NCBI GenBank assembly: GCA_948479395.1 | Contig: CAOLUI010000010.1 | Location: forward strand, 1 to 33,860 | Direction: 5' to 3' | Origin: an uncultured Bacilli bacterium | GTDB lineage: Bacteria; Bacillota_I; Bacilli_A; RF39; UBA660 | Length of the DNA stretch: 33,860 nt | Shown: piece after piece, positions 24,212-33,462 of the stretch | Position numbering within the stretch: position 1 is the first letter of the stretch | Layout: each line of letters starts with the position of its first letter | Program-made: the position numbers and the translations under genes | The notes under the pieces: generated by a model | Database searches by the model: none | The model's input: the letters and a program-made list of their open reading frames with translations, nothing else | What the model was told of the DNA's origin: nothing

Positions 24212-25564
24212 TTGTTAGTTGAAAATCTTTGGCAAAACTTTTTAAACAATATACAAAACGAAATAAATCCAGCTTCTTTTCATGCTTGGTTTAATGACTT
24301 AAAATTAATCAAATTAGATAATGATGCTATAACTATTCAAGTCCCTATGGAAATCCATAAAAAAATTTTAGGAGATAATTATTACTCTTTGATTGAGGAA
24401 ACTTTATTTAAACTTTCTGGAATTAATTATGACATTAAATTTATTTTAGAAGAAGAAAAAGAAATAATTGTGGATAACAACTCACAAACTGTTGATAACT
24501 TAATAAAAGAAGAAGTTTGGGAAAGTAATTTAATACCTTCTCTTAATTTTGAAAATTTTATTGTAGGAGATACTAATCGCTTAGCTAAAGTGGCCGGAAT
24601 GGCAGTTGCTGAACAACCTGGCAAAATTCATAATCCTTTATTTATATACGGAAAAAGCGGACTTGGGAAAACCCATTTAATGCATGCTATCGGTAATTTT
24701 ATAACAGAGCACAGTAATAAAAAGGTTTTATATACAACAAGTGATATATTTATGAATGATTATACAGGGATTGCTAATTTAGAAAAAGGGCAGAATGCTA
24801 TTGATTATGCCAATAATTTTAAAAATAAATATCGAAATGTGGATGTTTTAATTATCGATGATATTCAATATTTAGTAGGAGCTGAAAAAACCCAACAAGA
24901 ATTTTTTCATACCTTTAATGCCTTACATCAAGCCAATAAACAAATTATTATTAGTAGTGATCGTAGTCCTGATGATTTAAAAATTTTAGAAGAACGGCTT
25001 CGAAGTCGATTTATGTGGGGATTACCTGTAGATATTTATCCTCCTGATTTTGATTTAAGAGTCCGTATTATTAAACAAAAAATAAAAAATACCAGTATTG
25101 GTGATAAAATAGATGAAAACGTAATTGAATTTATTGCTAATAGTTGTCAAAATGATGTACGTTTTTTAGAAGGGGCTTTAAATCGATTAATGGCTTATAC
25201 TGCCATGATTGTTCCCGATAAAGTGGATTTAGAATTTGCTAATGAAGCTTTAAAAGATTTTGTGAATAAGAATATTTATTCTGAAAATAATATTCAAAAT
25301 ATTCAAAAAGCGGTGGCAGATTTTTATAATATTACTGTTGATGACTTAAAGGGGAAAAAGCGAAGTGCTAATATTGCTTACCCAAGGCAAATTGGAATGT
25401 ATTTATCTAGAATGTTAACAGATGAGACATTTCCTAGGATTGGTTTAGAGTTTGGAGGAAGAGATCATTCGACAGTTATTCATGCTTGTGATAAAATAGA
25501 GAACGATTTGAAATCGAATAAGAAATTAGAATTAGAAATTAATGAAATCAAGAATAAAATATAG
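24212..25564 (+). CDS. dnaA: Chromosomal replication initiator DnaA
   Basis: 450 residues from a TTG at 24212, just after GGGGTGAGG; the first residues (L.ENLWQNFLNNIQNEI) match domain I of the family, so a start further in is unlikely. Domain III is AAA+: Walker A GKSGLGKT (147-154), Walker B VLIIDDIQYL, and a sensor region with RLRSRFMWGLP. Domain IV binds DnaA boxes: GLEFGGRDHSTVIHACDKI. It melts the origin and loads the helicase. Box clusters flank the gene on both sides. Confidence 0.97.
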   Translation: MLVENLWQNFLNNIQNEINPASFHAWFNDLKLIKLDNDAITIQVPMEIHKKILGDNYYSLIEETLFKLSGINYDIKFILEEEKEIIVDNNSQTVDNLIKEEVWESNLIPSLNFENFIVGDTNRLAKVAGMAVAEQPGKIHNPLFIYGKSGLGKTHLMHAIGNFITEHSNKKVLYTTSDIFMNDYTGIANLEKGQNAIDYANNFKNKYRNVDVLIIDDIQYLVGAEKTQQEFFHTFNALHQANKQIIISSDRSPDDLKILEERLRSRFMWGLPVDIYPPDFDLRVRIIKQKIKNTSIGDKIDENVIEFIANSCQNDVRFLEGALNRLMAYTAMIVPDKVDLEFANEALKDFVNKNIYSENNIQNIQKAVADFYNITVDDLKGKKRSANIAYPRQIGMYLSRMLTDETFPRIGLEFGGRDHSTVIHACDKIENDLKSNKKLELEINEIKNKI

Positions 25565-25594
25565 TTGTTAATAAGTAGAATTATATAAACAAAG

Positions 25595-25692
25595 TTATAC
25601 ACAAAAAAAAGAGAGGTCATTCTTAGAAAATATAACAAAAAATATAATTATCCACATTATCAACGCTATTATAAATATTATTATAAATTAAT
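25595..25692 (+). other. oriC: oriC part 2: DnaA boxes plus AT-rich, trio-like stretch between dnaA and dnaN
   Basis: DnaA boxes TTATACACA (25595-25603, one mismatch), TTATCCACA (25648-25656, exact) and TTATCAACG (25657-25665, two mismatches) share one orientation. The last two abut each other and a pure A/T tract with CTA TTA ... ATA TTA TTA triplets (25666-25692). In Bacillus subtilis the unwinding element and DnaA-trio lie in the same dnaA-dnaN gap next to two boxes. This is therefore the likely melting site. Confidence 0.7.
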
Positions 25693-25713
25693 AAGAAAGA
25701 AGGAAATAAAAAT

Positions 25714-26832
25714 ATGAAATTTACAATCGATAAAAATATATTATTGGAGAATTTAAATAATGTTATTAAAGGAGTATCAACAAAAAATGTTATTCCAGTA
25801 TTAAATGGAATAAAGTTTGAATTAACTGAAAATGGTTTATCATTAACTGCTAGTGATAGTGAATTAACTATTAATTCTTTTATTGATAAAAAAGAAATAA
25901 AAAATATAGAAAGTGTTGGAACAATTGTTATTCAAAGTAAGTTTATTTTAGAAATAATAAGAAAGATGCCAAGTGATGTTATTAACTTTGAAGTTATCGA
26001 CAGTTTAAAAATTAAAATATATACAGATAATAATCAATATAATTTAAATTGTTTAGATGCGAGTGATTATCCTAATTTAAAAATGGAAGAACATAAAGAT
26101 CCAATCTTATTAAAAGGAGATGTCTTGAAGTCTTTGATCAATCAAACTGTTTTCGCTATTTCAACCCAAGAATTAAGACCTTTATTAACGGGTATTAATG
26201 TAACTATTATGGGAGATTCTTTAATTTTTATAGCTACAGATTCTTATCGTTTAGCTAAGAAAAACATTAAACTTTCGACTCCAATTAATACAGAGGTTGA
26301 TATCGTTATTCCGGGAAAAAATATTTTAGAGTTAGAAAAAATAATTACTGATGATGAAATGGTAGAGATGCATATCTTTAATAATAAAGTTTTGTTTAAA
26401 TATAAAAATATAAAGTTTCAAACTAATTTATTATCTGGAACATATCCTAATACTTCTAATTTAATTCCGACAGATTTTGGAATTATTGCGAAGATAAATA
26501 AGAATGAGTATACCGCAAGTGTTGATCGAGCTGCTTTATTAACGCAAGGAAAAGATAAGAATATTATTAAAATGAAAATAGAAAATAAAGAAATGATTAT
26601 TAATTCATATGCTTCAGAAATAGGAAAAGTTGAAGAAAAGTTATTTGTTGATACTGATCCATCAGCAAATATTGAAATATCGTTTAGTTCAAAATATATG
26701 TTAGAAGCTTTAAAAACGATTAAAGAAGAAGAAATATTAATACTGTTAACAAATGATGTTAGACCAATTGTGATTAAGTCTTTAACTGATGAGTCTTTAA
26801 TTCAATTAATTTTACCAATAAAAACTTATTAA
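25714..26832 (+). CDS. dnaN: DNA polymerase III beta sliding clamp
   Basis: 372 residues. The protein has three clamp domains. It starts MKFTIDKNILLENLNNVIKG, has LRPLLTGINV and ATDSYRLAKK in the middle, and ends with LTNDVRPIVIKS...IQLILPIKTY, the usual DnaN C-terminus. The dimeric ring tethers polymerase to DNA. SD AAGGAA precedes the ATG. A weak hairpin with a T-run just after the stop (about 26820-26848) may terminate some dnaA-dnaN transcripts. Confidence 0.97.
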   Translation: MKFTIDKNILLENLNNVIKGVSTKNVIPVLNGIKFELTENGLSLTASDSELTINSFIDKKEIKNIESVGTIVIQSKFILEIIRKMPSDVINFEVIDSLKIKIYTDNNQYNLNCLDASDYPNLKMEEHKDPILLKGDVLKSLINQTVFAISTQELRPLLTGINVTIMGDSLIFIATDSYRLAKKNIKLSTPINTEVDIVIPGKNILELEKIITDDEMVEMHIFNNKVLFKYKNIKFQTNLLSGTYPNTSNLIPTDFGIIAKINKNEYTASVDRAALLTQGKDKNIIKMKIENKEMIINSYASEIGKVEEKLFVDTDPSANIEISFSSKYMLEALKTIKEEEILILLTNDVRPIVIKSLTDESLIQLILPIKTY

Positions 26833-26922
26833 ATTGATAGGTTTTTTTATTTTTCGACAAATATTTTATTTTCTCTTTGGTAGGGTAGAAAACAATTTTC
26901 TAGTGTTAGGGGGTGAAATTAA

Positions 26923-27387
26923 ATGGAAAATTATGAAATTAATAAAAATACTGTTGCTTTATATGCAATGGGTAATAAAACAAGAGTGTATGAAGAAGAT
27001 TCTAATTTTATAATTGACAAAACAGCTAATGAAATTATGGAGGAAAGTTGTAAATATTTTGGAAGTAGTTTGGCTGGAAGGAAAAAAGGAACAGAAAGTT
27101 TAATAGGAGTTTCTTATAAAGCTCCTATAATCGTGGAAGAGAGTAGTAATATAATATTTTTTCCTACTTCATCGCCACGACTTGCTGATTGCTCTTGGAT
27201 TAGATTAAGTTATATAAATCGTTATTATTATGAAAATAATAAATTAGTTGTGGAATTTAAAAATAAAGATAAAATTGTGTTAGATACGTCTTATGGAATT
27301 GTTGATAATCAAGTTCTTAGAGCAACACGATTAGAATCCGTTTTAAATGGCCGTAAATTGGAAAAAAATATACAAAAAGATGTATAA
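26923..27387 (+). CDS. comK: ComK-family competence transcription factor
   Basis: 154 residues. The core SCKYFGSSLAGRKKGTESLI (about 47-66), then KAPIIVEESSNIIFFPTSSP and DCSWI, lines up closely with Bacillus ComK (SCRFFGSSYAGRKAGT, KPPIMVDPSNQIFLFPT, QCGWI). ComK activates DNA-uptake genes by binding AAAA-N5-TTTT boxes. The C-terminal 35 or so residues of Bacillus ComK, involved in MecA/ClpCP control, seem absent. The gene occupies the place of the S4-domain gene yaaA between dnaN and recF, with SD GGGGGTGA. The family is clear; whether it drives competence here is not. No competence genes are in the window. Confidence 0.85.
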   Translation: MENYEINKNTVALYAMGNKTRVYEEDSNFIIDKTANEIMEESCKYFGSSLAGRKKGTESLIGVSYKAPIIVEESSNIIFFPTSSPRLADCSWIRLSYINRYYYENNKLVVEFKNKDKIVLDTSYGIVDNQVLRATRLESVLNGRKLEKNIQKDV

Positions 27388-27390
27388 ATG

Positions 27391-27399
27391 TGTTATAAT
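27391..27399 (+). promoter_or_regulatory. Extended -10 promoter before recF
   Basis: TGTTATAAT is an exact extended -10 element immediately after comK. The -35 region (near 27371, TACAAA) is poor. It would drive recF-gyrB-gyrA from a start near 27406. Confidence 0.5.
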
Positions 27400-27402
27400 T
27401 TT

Positions 27403-27432
27403 AATAGGTATAGGAGTACATAAATACCTATT
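27403..27432 (+). promoter_or_regulatory. Inverted repeat at the recF-gyrBA transcription start
   Basis: AATAGGTA (27403-27410) and TACCTATT (27425-27432) are perfect inverted arms with a 14-base centre, right after the extended -10. The repeat spans the predicted start site, so it could be an operator. If transcribed from upstream, it could be a comK terminator with a poor T-run (ATTTTATT). Confidence 0.45.
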
Positions 27433-27464
27433 ATTTTATTATATGAGCGTAAAAGAGGCTAAAA

Positions 27465-28559
27465 ATGCAAATACAAGAATTAAAATTACTGAATTTTCGT
27501 AACTATGATAAATTAGATATTTTTTTTCATAAACATTTAAATATTATTTATGGAAAAAATGGAAGTGGAAAAACAAATTTAGTAGAAGCAATTTATGTTT
27601 TAGCTTTAACAAGGTCATTTCGCCAAATTAGTGATAAAACATTAATTAGAATAGGAACTAATTTAACGAAAGTTGAAGGAATATTAAAAATAAATTTTGA
27701 GGAAACTTATAAGGTTATTATAACTAATGAGGGAAAGAAAGTTAAAATTAATAACAATAAAGTTTCGAAAATTAGTGATTATATTTCGAGGATAAATGTG
27801 GTTTTATTTAGTCCGAGTGATTTAAAGTTGGTAAAAGATACACCTAGTATAAGAAGAAAGTATTTGAATATTTCTATTTCTCAGTTTCAAATAGATTATT
27901 TGAAAAAATTAAGTGATTATAATAAAATTCTTAGAATTAGAAATGCTTATTTAAAAAAAATGTATTTGAATGGTAATTCTTTAGAATCTTATTTGTATGT
28001 TGTGACAGAAAAAATGATAGATTTAGGAATAGAGATATTTAATATTAGAAAGAAATATATTGATTATATTAACAAATATATTGAGGATATTTATCAAAAA
28101 ATTACTTTAAATGGAAATTTAGAAATTAAATATGTGAGTGATTTTGCTGCCAAAGAGAAAGATGATTTAATAGCGCTTTATAATAAGAATATAAAAAGGG
28201 ATTTAACTTTAGGAAAAACTAATTTGGGGGTTCATCATGATGATTTTAGATTTATTTTGAATGGATTAGATTTAAAGGATTATGGATCTGAAGGGCAACA
28301 AAAAAATGCAGTTATTGCTTGGAAATTTAGTGAAGTAAATATTTTTAAAAAGGAAAAAAATGTAGTGCCTATATTGATTTTAGATGATTTGTTAAGTGAA
28401 TTGGATATGGAGAAAATTAAAAATATTTTTTCTTTTATTGATTTAGATGTCCAAACTTTTATAACAACAACCGAAATGGAAAAATTAGCGTTTTTATTAG
28501 AAAAGTATAATTATCAAAAATTTTATATTCAAAATGGAAAATTGATGGAGGTAGAGTAA
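27465..28559 (+). CDS. recF: DNA replication/repair protein RecF
   Basis: 364 residues, an SMC-like ATPase. QELKLLNFRNYDKLDIFFH opens the family. Walker A is YGKNGSGKTNLVEAIY (about 26-41), the signature is YGSEGQQKNAVIAWKF, and Walker B is PILILDDLLSELD. RecF with RecO and RecR loads RecA on gapped DNA. Its stop overlaps the gyrB start (TAATG). Confidence 0.96.
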   Translation: MQIQELKLLNFRNYDKLDIFFHKHLNIIYGKNGSGKTNLVEAIYVLALTRSFRQISDKTLIRIGTNLTKVEGILKINFEETYKVIITNEGKKVKINNNKVSKISDYISRINVVLFSPSDLKLVKDTPSIRRKYLNISISQFQIDYLKKLSDYNKILRIRNAYLKKMYLNGNSLESYLYVVTEKMIDLGIEIFNIRKKYIDYINKYIEDIYQKITLNGNLEIKYVSDFAAKEKDDLIALYNKNIKRDLTLGKTNLGVHHDDFRFILNGLDLKDYGSEGQQKNAVIAWKFSEVNIFKKEKNVVPILILDDLLSELDMEKIKNIFSFIDLDVQTFITTTEMEKLAFLLEKYNYQKFYIQNGKLMEVE

Positions 28560-30478
28560 TGGAAGAGAAAAAACATTATGATGATAGTGATATTCAAGTA
28601 TTAGAAGGTTTAGAAGCAGTAAGAAAAAGACCAGGAATGTATATTGGTTCTACAAGTGAGAAAGGTCTGCATCATTTAGTTTGGGAAATTGTTGATAATG
28701 CCATTGATGAGGCATTAGCAGGCTATTGTGATGATATAGAAGTAGTTATTGGCAAAGGTAATACAATTACAGTAAAAGATGATGGAAGAGGAATGCCAAC
28801 AGGAATTAATGCGAAAACAGGGTTATCCACAGTAGAAACAATTTTTACAGTATTACATGCTGGTGGTAAGTTTGGTGGAGGAGGCTACAAAGTTAGTGGA
28901 GGACTTCATGGAGTAGGTGCCAGTGTTGTTAATGCTTTGTCGACTTGGTTAGAAGTGACTATATATCGCGATGGAAAAATATATTATCAGAAATTTAGTA
29001 ATGGCGGGCATCCTGAAGATTCTTTAAAAGAAATTGGAACTTGTGAGGAAAATCGGACAGGAACTACAGTAACTTTTAAAGCAGATCCAGAAATATTTAC
29101 AGAAACTACTGTATATAATTATGATACTTTAGCTAAGAGACTGCAAGAACTAGCTTTCTTAAATAAAGGAATTCGAATTATTTTGTTTGATGAAAGAGAA
29201 GAAGATAAAAAGCAGGAATTTTTGTATAATGGGGGAATTATTGAGTATGTTAATATGCTTAATAAGAATAAAACGCCTGTTCATAAGGATGTTATTTATT
29301 TTGAAGGGACAGAAGATGGAATAGAACTTGAAGTAGCTATGCAATATAATGATTCTTATAATGCCAGTCTTTATTCGTTTACTAATAATATTAATACTTA
29401 TGAAGGGGGAACACATGAGGATGGGGTTAAAAGAGCTTTAACTCGAGTTATCAACAATTATGCCAAGAATAATAAACTTTTAAAAGATAATGATGATACT
29501 CTTACAGGTGAAGATGTTAGAGAAGGTTTAACAATGATTATTTCTTGTAAACATCCTAATCCGCAGTTTGAGGGTCAAACTAAAACAAAGTTAGGTAATG
29601 CCGAGGTAAGAAAAATAGCAGATGATGTGTTTAGTGAGGGATTCGAAAGATTTTTGATGGAAAATCCAAATGAAGCTAAAGTAATAATTGAAAAAGCAAC
29701 GACAGCTGCACGAGCGAGGATGGCGGCTAAAAAGGCAAGAGAACTTACGAGAAGAAAGACGGCTCTTGATACAATTAATACAATTGGTAAGTTAGCTGAT
29801 TGTACAAGTAAAGATGCTTCTATTTCTGAAATATTTATTGTCGAAGGAGATAGTGCAGGAGGAAGTGCTAAGGATGCAAGAATTCCGAAAACTCAAGCGA
29901 TTTTGCCTTTACGAGGAAAGATATTAAATGTGGAGAAAGCAAGACTTGATCGAGCTTTATCAAATGAAGAGATTAGAACTATTATTACAGCTTTTGGTAC
30001 AGGTATTGGAGAGGAATTTGATATTGATAAGTTGAGATATCATAAAATTGTTATTATGACTGATGCTGATGTTGATGGCAGTCATATACGTATTTTGTTG
30101 TTAACGCTTTTCTATCGTTTTTTTAGACCTATTATAGAGGGTGGTTATGTTTATGCAGCTCAGCCTCCTTTATATAAAGTTGTTTATGGTAAAAATATTA
30201 AATATGTTTTAACAGATGAAGAATTAGCGGAGTATCGAGCAACTTTACCACCAAATGCTAAACCTATTGTTAATCGTTTTAAAGGATTAGGAGAAATGGA
30301 TGCGATAGATTTAAGAGAGACTACGATGCATACTGATAATCGAGTTTTAAAAAGAATTACCGTAGATGATGCAATAGCGGCTGATAAAGTATTTACTGAT
30401 TTAATGGGTGAAGATGTAATGCCTCGTAAAGAATTTATTGAACAAAATGCACAATTTGTAAAAAATCTGGATATTTAG
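28559..30478 (+). CDS. gyrB: DNA gyrase subunit B
   Basis: 639 residues. The GHKL ATPase domain has EIVDNAIDEALAGYCDDI, DDGRGMPTG and GLHGVGASVVNALS. The TOPRIM domain has EGDSAGGSAKDAR, then the gyrase-type PLRGKILNVEKA and DADVDGSHIRILLLTLFYR. The C-terminus includes NRFKGLGEMDA. GyrB powers negative supercoiling with GyrA. GGAGGT lies 6 nt before the ATG inside the end of recF. Confidence 0.98.
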   Translation: MEEKKHYDDSDIQVLEGLEAVRKRPGMYIGSTSEKGLHHLVWEIVDNAIDEALAGYCDDIEVVIGKGNTITVKDDGRGMPTGINAKTGLSTVETIFTVLHAGGKFGGGGYKVSGGLHGVGASVVNALSTWLEVTIYRDGKIYYQKFSNGGHPEDSLKEIGTCEENRTGTTVTFKADPEIFTETTVYNYDTLAKRLQELAFLNKGIRIILFDEREEDKKQEFLYNGGIIEYVNMLNKNKTPVHKDVIYFEGTEDGIELEVAMQYNDSYNASLYSFTNNINTYEGGTHEDGVKRALTRVINNYAKNNKLLKDNDDTLTGEDVREGLTMIISCKHPNPQFEGQTKTKLGNAEVRKIADDVFSEGFERFLMENPNEAKVIIEKATTAARARMAAKKARELTRRKTALDTINTIGKLADCTSKDASISEIFIVEGDSAGGSAKDARIPKTQAILPLRGKILNVEKARLDRALSNEEIRTIITAFGTGIGEEFDIDKLRYHKIVIMTDADVDGSHIRILLLTLFYRFFRPIIEGGYVYAAQPPLYKVVYGKNIKYVLTDEELAEYRATLPPNAKPIVNRFKGLGEMDAIDLRETTMHTDNRVLKRITVDDAIAADKVFTDLMGEDVMPRKEFIEQNAQFVKNLDI

Positions 30479-30490
30479 GAGGTTTTGAAA

Positions 30491-32923
30491 ATGGAAAGAA
30501 TTATTGAAAATAATATTGTTACAGAAGTTAAAGATTCATTTAATGATTATGCCATGAGTGTTATTACTGCTCGAGCTATACCAGATCTTCGTGATGGTTG
30601 TAAACCAGTGCACAGAAGAATTTTATATTCAATGTATGAGTCAGGGTATACTTCAGATAAACCGCATCGTAAAAGCGCAAGAATTGTGGGAGATGTTATG
30701 GGAAAATATCATCCTCATGGAGATTCTTCTATATATGATGCGATGGTGCGAATGGCTCAAAGTTTTAGCTTTCGTCATGAACTTGTGGATGGGCATGGAA
30801 ATTTTGGAAATATGGATGGCGATGGAGCTGCGGCCATGCGTTATACTGAGGCAAGACTTTCTAAATTAGCCTTGGAAATGGTACGAGATATTAATAAAAA
30901 CACTGTGGATATTATTCCTAACTTTGATGAAACGGAAAAAGAACCCGTTATTTTACCGAGTAGATTTCCTAATATCTTAGTTAATGGGACGATGGGAATA
31001 GCAGTTGGAATGGCAACTAATATACCACCTCATAATTTGGGAGAAGTAATTGATGGTTGTGTGGCTTATATTGATAATCATGAAATTGATACAGATGGTT
31101 TGATGCAATATATTAAAGGTCCAGATTTTCCAACAGGAGCATCTATTCTTGGCAATAGTGGTATTAAAAAGGCTTATGAAACAGGGAAAGGATCAATTAC
31201 GATTAGGGGTAAAGCTGATATTGAAGAAGTTAATGGGAAGACAAGAATTATAATTTCTGAATTACCATATCAAGTTAATAAGGCTGAATTTCAGTCAAGA
31301 ATTGGAGAATTAGTTAGAGATAAGATTATTGATGGAATTAGTGAATTGCATGAAGAATCTAATTTAGAGAACCCTGTTCGAGTAGTTATTTACATAAAAA
31401 GAGATGCTAATGCTAATGTAGTATTAAATAATTTATATAAATATACTCAATTACAAACTACTTTTGGAATTAATTTATTAATGTTAGATCAACAAACACC
31501 AAAGGTATTAGGGTTAAAAGAGATTATTGCAAAGTATATTGATTATCAAAAGGAAATAATTATTCGTCGTACGCAATTTGATTTGAATAAAGCTTTAGAT
31601 CGAGTTCATATTTTGAAAGGTTTAAAGATTGCTTTAGATCATTTAGATGAGGTTATTAAAACAATTAGAGAGTCAGAAAATGATGTAATAGCAAAAGAAC
31701 AATTAATGACTAAATTTGGTTTGGATGATATTCAAGCAAATGCTATTTTAGAAATGAAATTGCGTCGTTTAACAGGTTTAGAACGGGAAAAAATTGAAAA
31801 TGAATTAGCTGATCTTTTAAAACTTATTGATGAATTAAGAGCAATACTTGCGAGTGAAGAAAAAGTTTTAGCGATTATTCGTGAAGAATTATTAGAAATT
31901 AAGAATAAATATGCTGATGAAAGAAGAACTAATATTGATATGTCAGCAATTGAGTTTATTGAGGATGAGTCTTTAATTCCGGAAGAAGATATTATGATAG
32001 CACTTACGCACAATGGATATATTAAACGTACTACAACTGATGCTTTTAAGTCACAAAATCGTGGTGGCGTTGGAGTTAAAGGAATGAATACGAATGAAGA
32101 AGATTTTGTAGAACATATTGATTCCTTATCCACACATGATTTTATTTTGTTTTTTACGAATAAGGGAAAAGTATATCGCTTAAAGGGATATGAAATTCCT
32201 CAATATAGTCGTCAGTCTAAGGGATTACCAATAATTAATTTATTACAAATTGAAAAAGAAGAGAAAATAAGTTCTATTTTAAGTATTAAAAGAGAAGAAG
32301 AAGCAAAATATTTATTGTTTGCTACTAAACATGGTATTGTTAAAAAGACTAGTATTAATGAATTTGATAATATAAGAACGAATGGAAAAATTTGTATTAG
32401 TTTAAGAGATACCGATGAATTAATAGCAGTATTAAAAACTAGTGGTCATGATTGTATTTTATTAGGTTCTAGTGATGGAAGAATGGTTAAATTTATGGAA
32501 GATGAAATCCGGGTAATGGGTCGAACTGCTAGTGGCGTAAAAGGTATAACTTTGACTAATAGTACCTGTATTGGAGCGGAAAAAGCCAGTGATGATGATA
32601 ATTTAATTATTGTTACTAAAAAAGGTTACGGCAAGCAAACGAACGTTTGTGATTATCGTCAAACAAAAAGAGGAAGTAAAGGTGTTAAGGCTTTAAATGT
32701 TACTGATAAAAATGGAGATATGTCAGCATTTAAGTTAACTTATGAAAATAGTGATCTTGTAATAGTTACTAACACAGGAATGATAATTAGAGTTCCTTTA
32801 GAACAAATAAATGTATTAGGACGAGTTACTCAGGGAGTAAGATTAATAAATTTAAAAGACAATCAAGAAGTTTCTACGATTAATCTAGTTGATAAAAATG
32901 AAATTGTTTTAGAAGAAGAGTAG
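30491..32923 (+). CDS. gyrA: DNA gyrase subunit A
   Basis: 810 residues from the ATG at 30491, 8 nt after AGGAGG; a TTG two codons earlier is too close to the SD. The breakage-reunion domain has KPVHRRILYSMYESG and the catalytic tyrosine in AAAMRYTEARL. The quinolone region HPHGDSSIYDAMVRMAQ keeps the Ser and Asp of the sensitive form. The C-terminal beta-pinwheel contains the GyrA-box QNRGGVG, which separates it from ParC. The stop is followed within one base by a parS palindrome that can also fold as a terminator. Confidence 0.98.
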   Translation: MERIIENNIVTEVKDSFNDYAMSVITARAIPDLRDGCKPVHRRILYSMYESGYTSDKPHRKSARIVGDVMGKYHPHGDSSIYDAMVRMAQSFSFRHELVDGHGNFGNMDGDGAAAMRYTEARLSKLALEMVRDINKNTVDIIPNFDETEKEPVILPSRFPNILVNGTMGIAVGMATNIPPHNLGEVIDGCVAYIDNHEIDTDGLMQYIKGPDFPTGASILGNSGIKKAYETGKGSITIRGKADIEEVNGKTRIIISELPYQVNKAEFQSRIGELVRDKIIDGISELHEESNLENPVRVVIYIKRDANANVVLNNLYKYTQLQTTFGINLLMLDQQTPKVLGLKEIIAKYIDYQKEIIIRRTQFDLNKALDRVHILKGLKIALDHLDEVIKTIRESENDVIAKEQLMTKFGLDDIQANAILEMKLRRLTGLEREKIENELADLLKLIDELRAILASEEKVLAIIREELLEIKNKYADERRTNIDMSAIEFIEDESLIPEEDIMIALTHNGYIKRTTTDAFKSQNRGGVGVKGMNTNEEDFVEHIDSLSTHDFILFFTNKGKVYRLKGYEIPQYSRQSKGLPIINLLQIEKEEKISSILSIKREEEAKYLLFATKHGIVKKTSINEFDNIRTNGKICISLRDTDELIAVLKTSGHDCILLGSSDGRMVKFMEDEIRVMGRTASGVKGITLTNSTCIGAEKASDDDNLIIVTKKGYGKQTNVCDYRQTKRGSKGVKALNVTDKNGDMSAFKLTYENSDLVIVTNTGMIIRVPLEQINVLGRVTQGVRLINLKDNQEVSTINLVDKNEIVLEEE

Positions 32924-32926
32924 ACA

Positions 32927-32942
32927 TGTTTCACGTGAAACA
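32927..32942. promoter_or_regulatory. parS: parS site 1, also a likely gyrA terminator
   Basis: TGTTTCACGTGAAACA is an exact ParB site. The palindrome extends to 22 bp (32924-32945) and is followed by TTTTG on the plus strand, so its RNA can act as an intrinsic terminator for gyrA. Confidence 0.93.
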
Positions 32943-32966
32943 TGTTTTTGCTTGATTGGACTTTAA

Positions 32967-32982
32967 TGTTTCACGTGAAACA
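32967..32982. promoter_or_regulatory. parS: parS site 2
   Basis: A second exact TGTTTCACGTGAAACA starts 40 bases after site 1. It is flanked by A and T to give an 18-bp palindrome. Confidence 0.92.
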
Positions 32983-33267
32983 TATGAAAGAAAATAAAAA
33001 TTTGAACCTTTGAATGAAATAAGTGAAATATTATTTATTAATGATAAGTTTCTTCATACGATTTAATTTTAATTCTGTAGTTTTACTTTTATTATGAAAT
33101 TTTATTAGCAAAACGGAATTTTGAAAAATAAATCTAGGTTAGAATCCCTGCAATCTTGTTGCGTGGTAGTTTTTAAATAATTTTATTACATTTATAATAT
33201 TAGAAATATTAAAACTTTAAATTAAAAGAAAATTATTACTTTATTTGAAAGAACGTCATTGCATCAA

Positions 33268-33283
33268 TGTTTCACGTGAAACA
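33268..33283. promoter_or_regulatory. parS: parS site 3 within a 36-bp perfect palindrome
   Basis: The 16-bp ParB site sits at the centre of a perfect palindrome from 33258 to 33293; the outer arms are ATTGCATCAA and TTGATGCAAT. The extra arms go well beyond what ParB reads. A 62-codon plus-strand frame across it is not credible. Confidence 0.93.
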
Positions 33284-33446
33284 TTGATGCAATTAAATTT
33301 TATTATTAAGTATATTAAATTAATTTATGTTAATAGAATAAAAAAAAGTACTAAAAAAATGCTCCTTAGTTTACTAAATATAAAAATAAATATTTTAAAA
33401 TGTATTTTTCGGATGATTAGTTATCTTTGTTAAAAATAATAATTAA

Positions 33447-33462
33447 TGTTTCACGTGAAACA
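33447..33462. promoter_or_regulatory. parS: parS site 4
   Basis: A fourth exact TGTTTCACGTGAAACA lies 34 bases before the SRP RNA promoter. The DNA between sites 2 and 4 (32983-33446) is otherwise AT-rich and I see no gene in it. Confidence 0.92.

Noticed and set aside
31732..32133. 133-codon minus-strand frame inside gyrA
   Set aside because: It is a shadow of gyrA; serine-rich composition and no initiation signal.
33245..33433. 62-codon plus-strand frame in the parS region
   Set aside because: It includes the translated parS palindrome (NVSRET), has no SD and has no protein-like composition after it.
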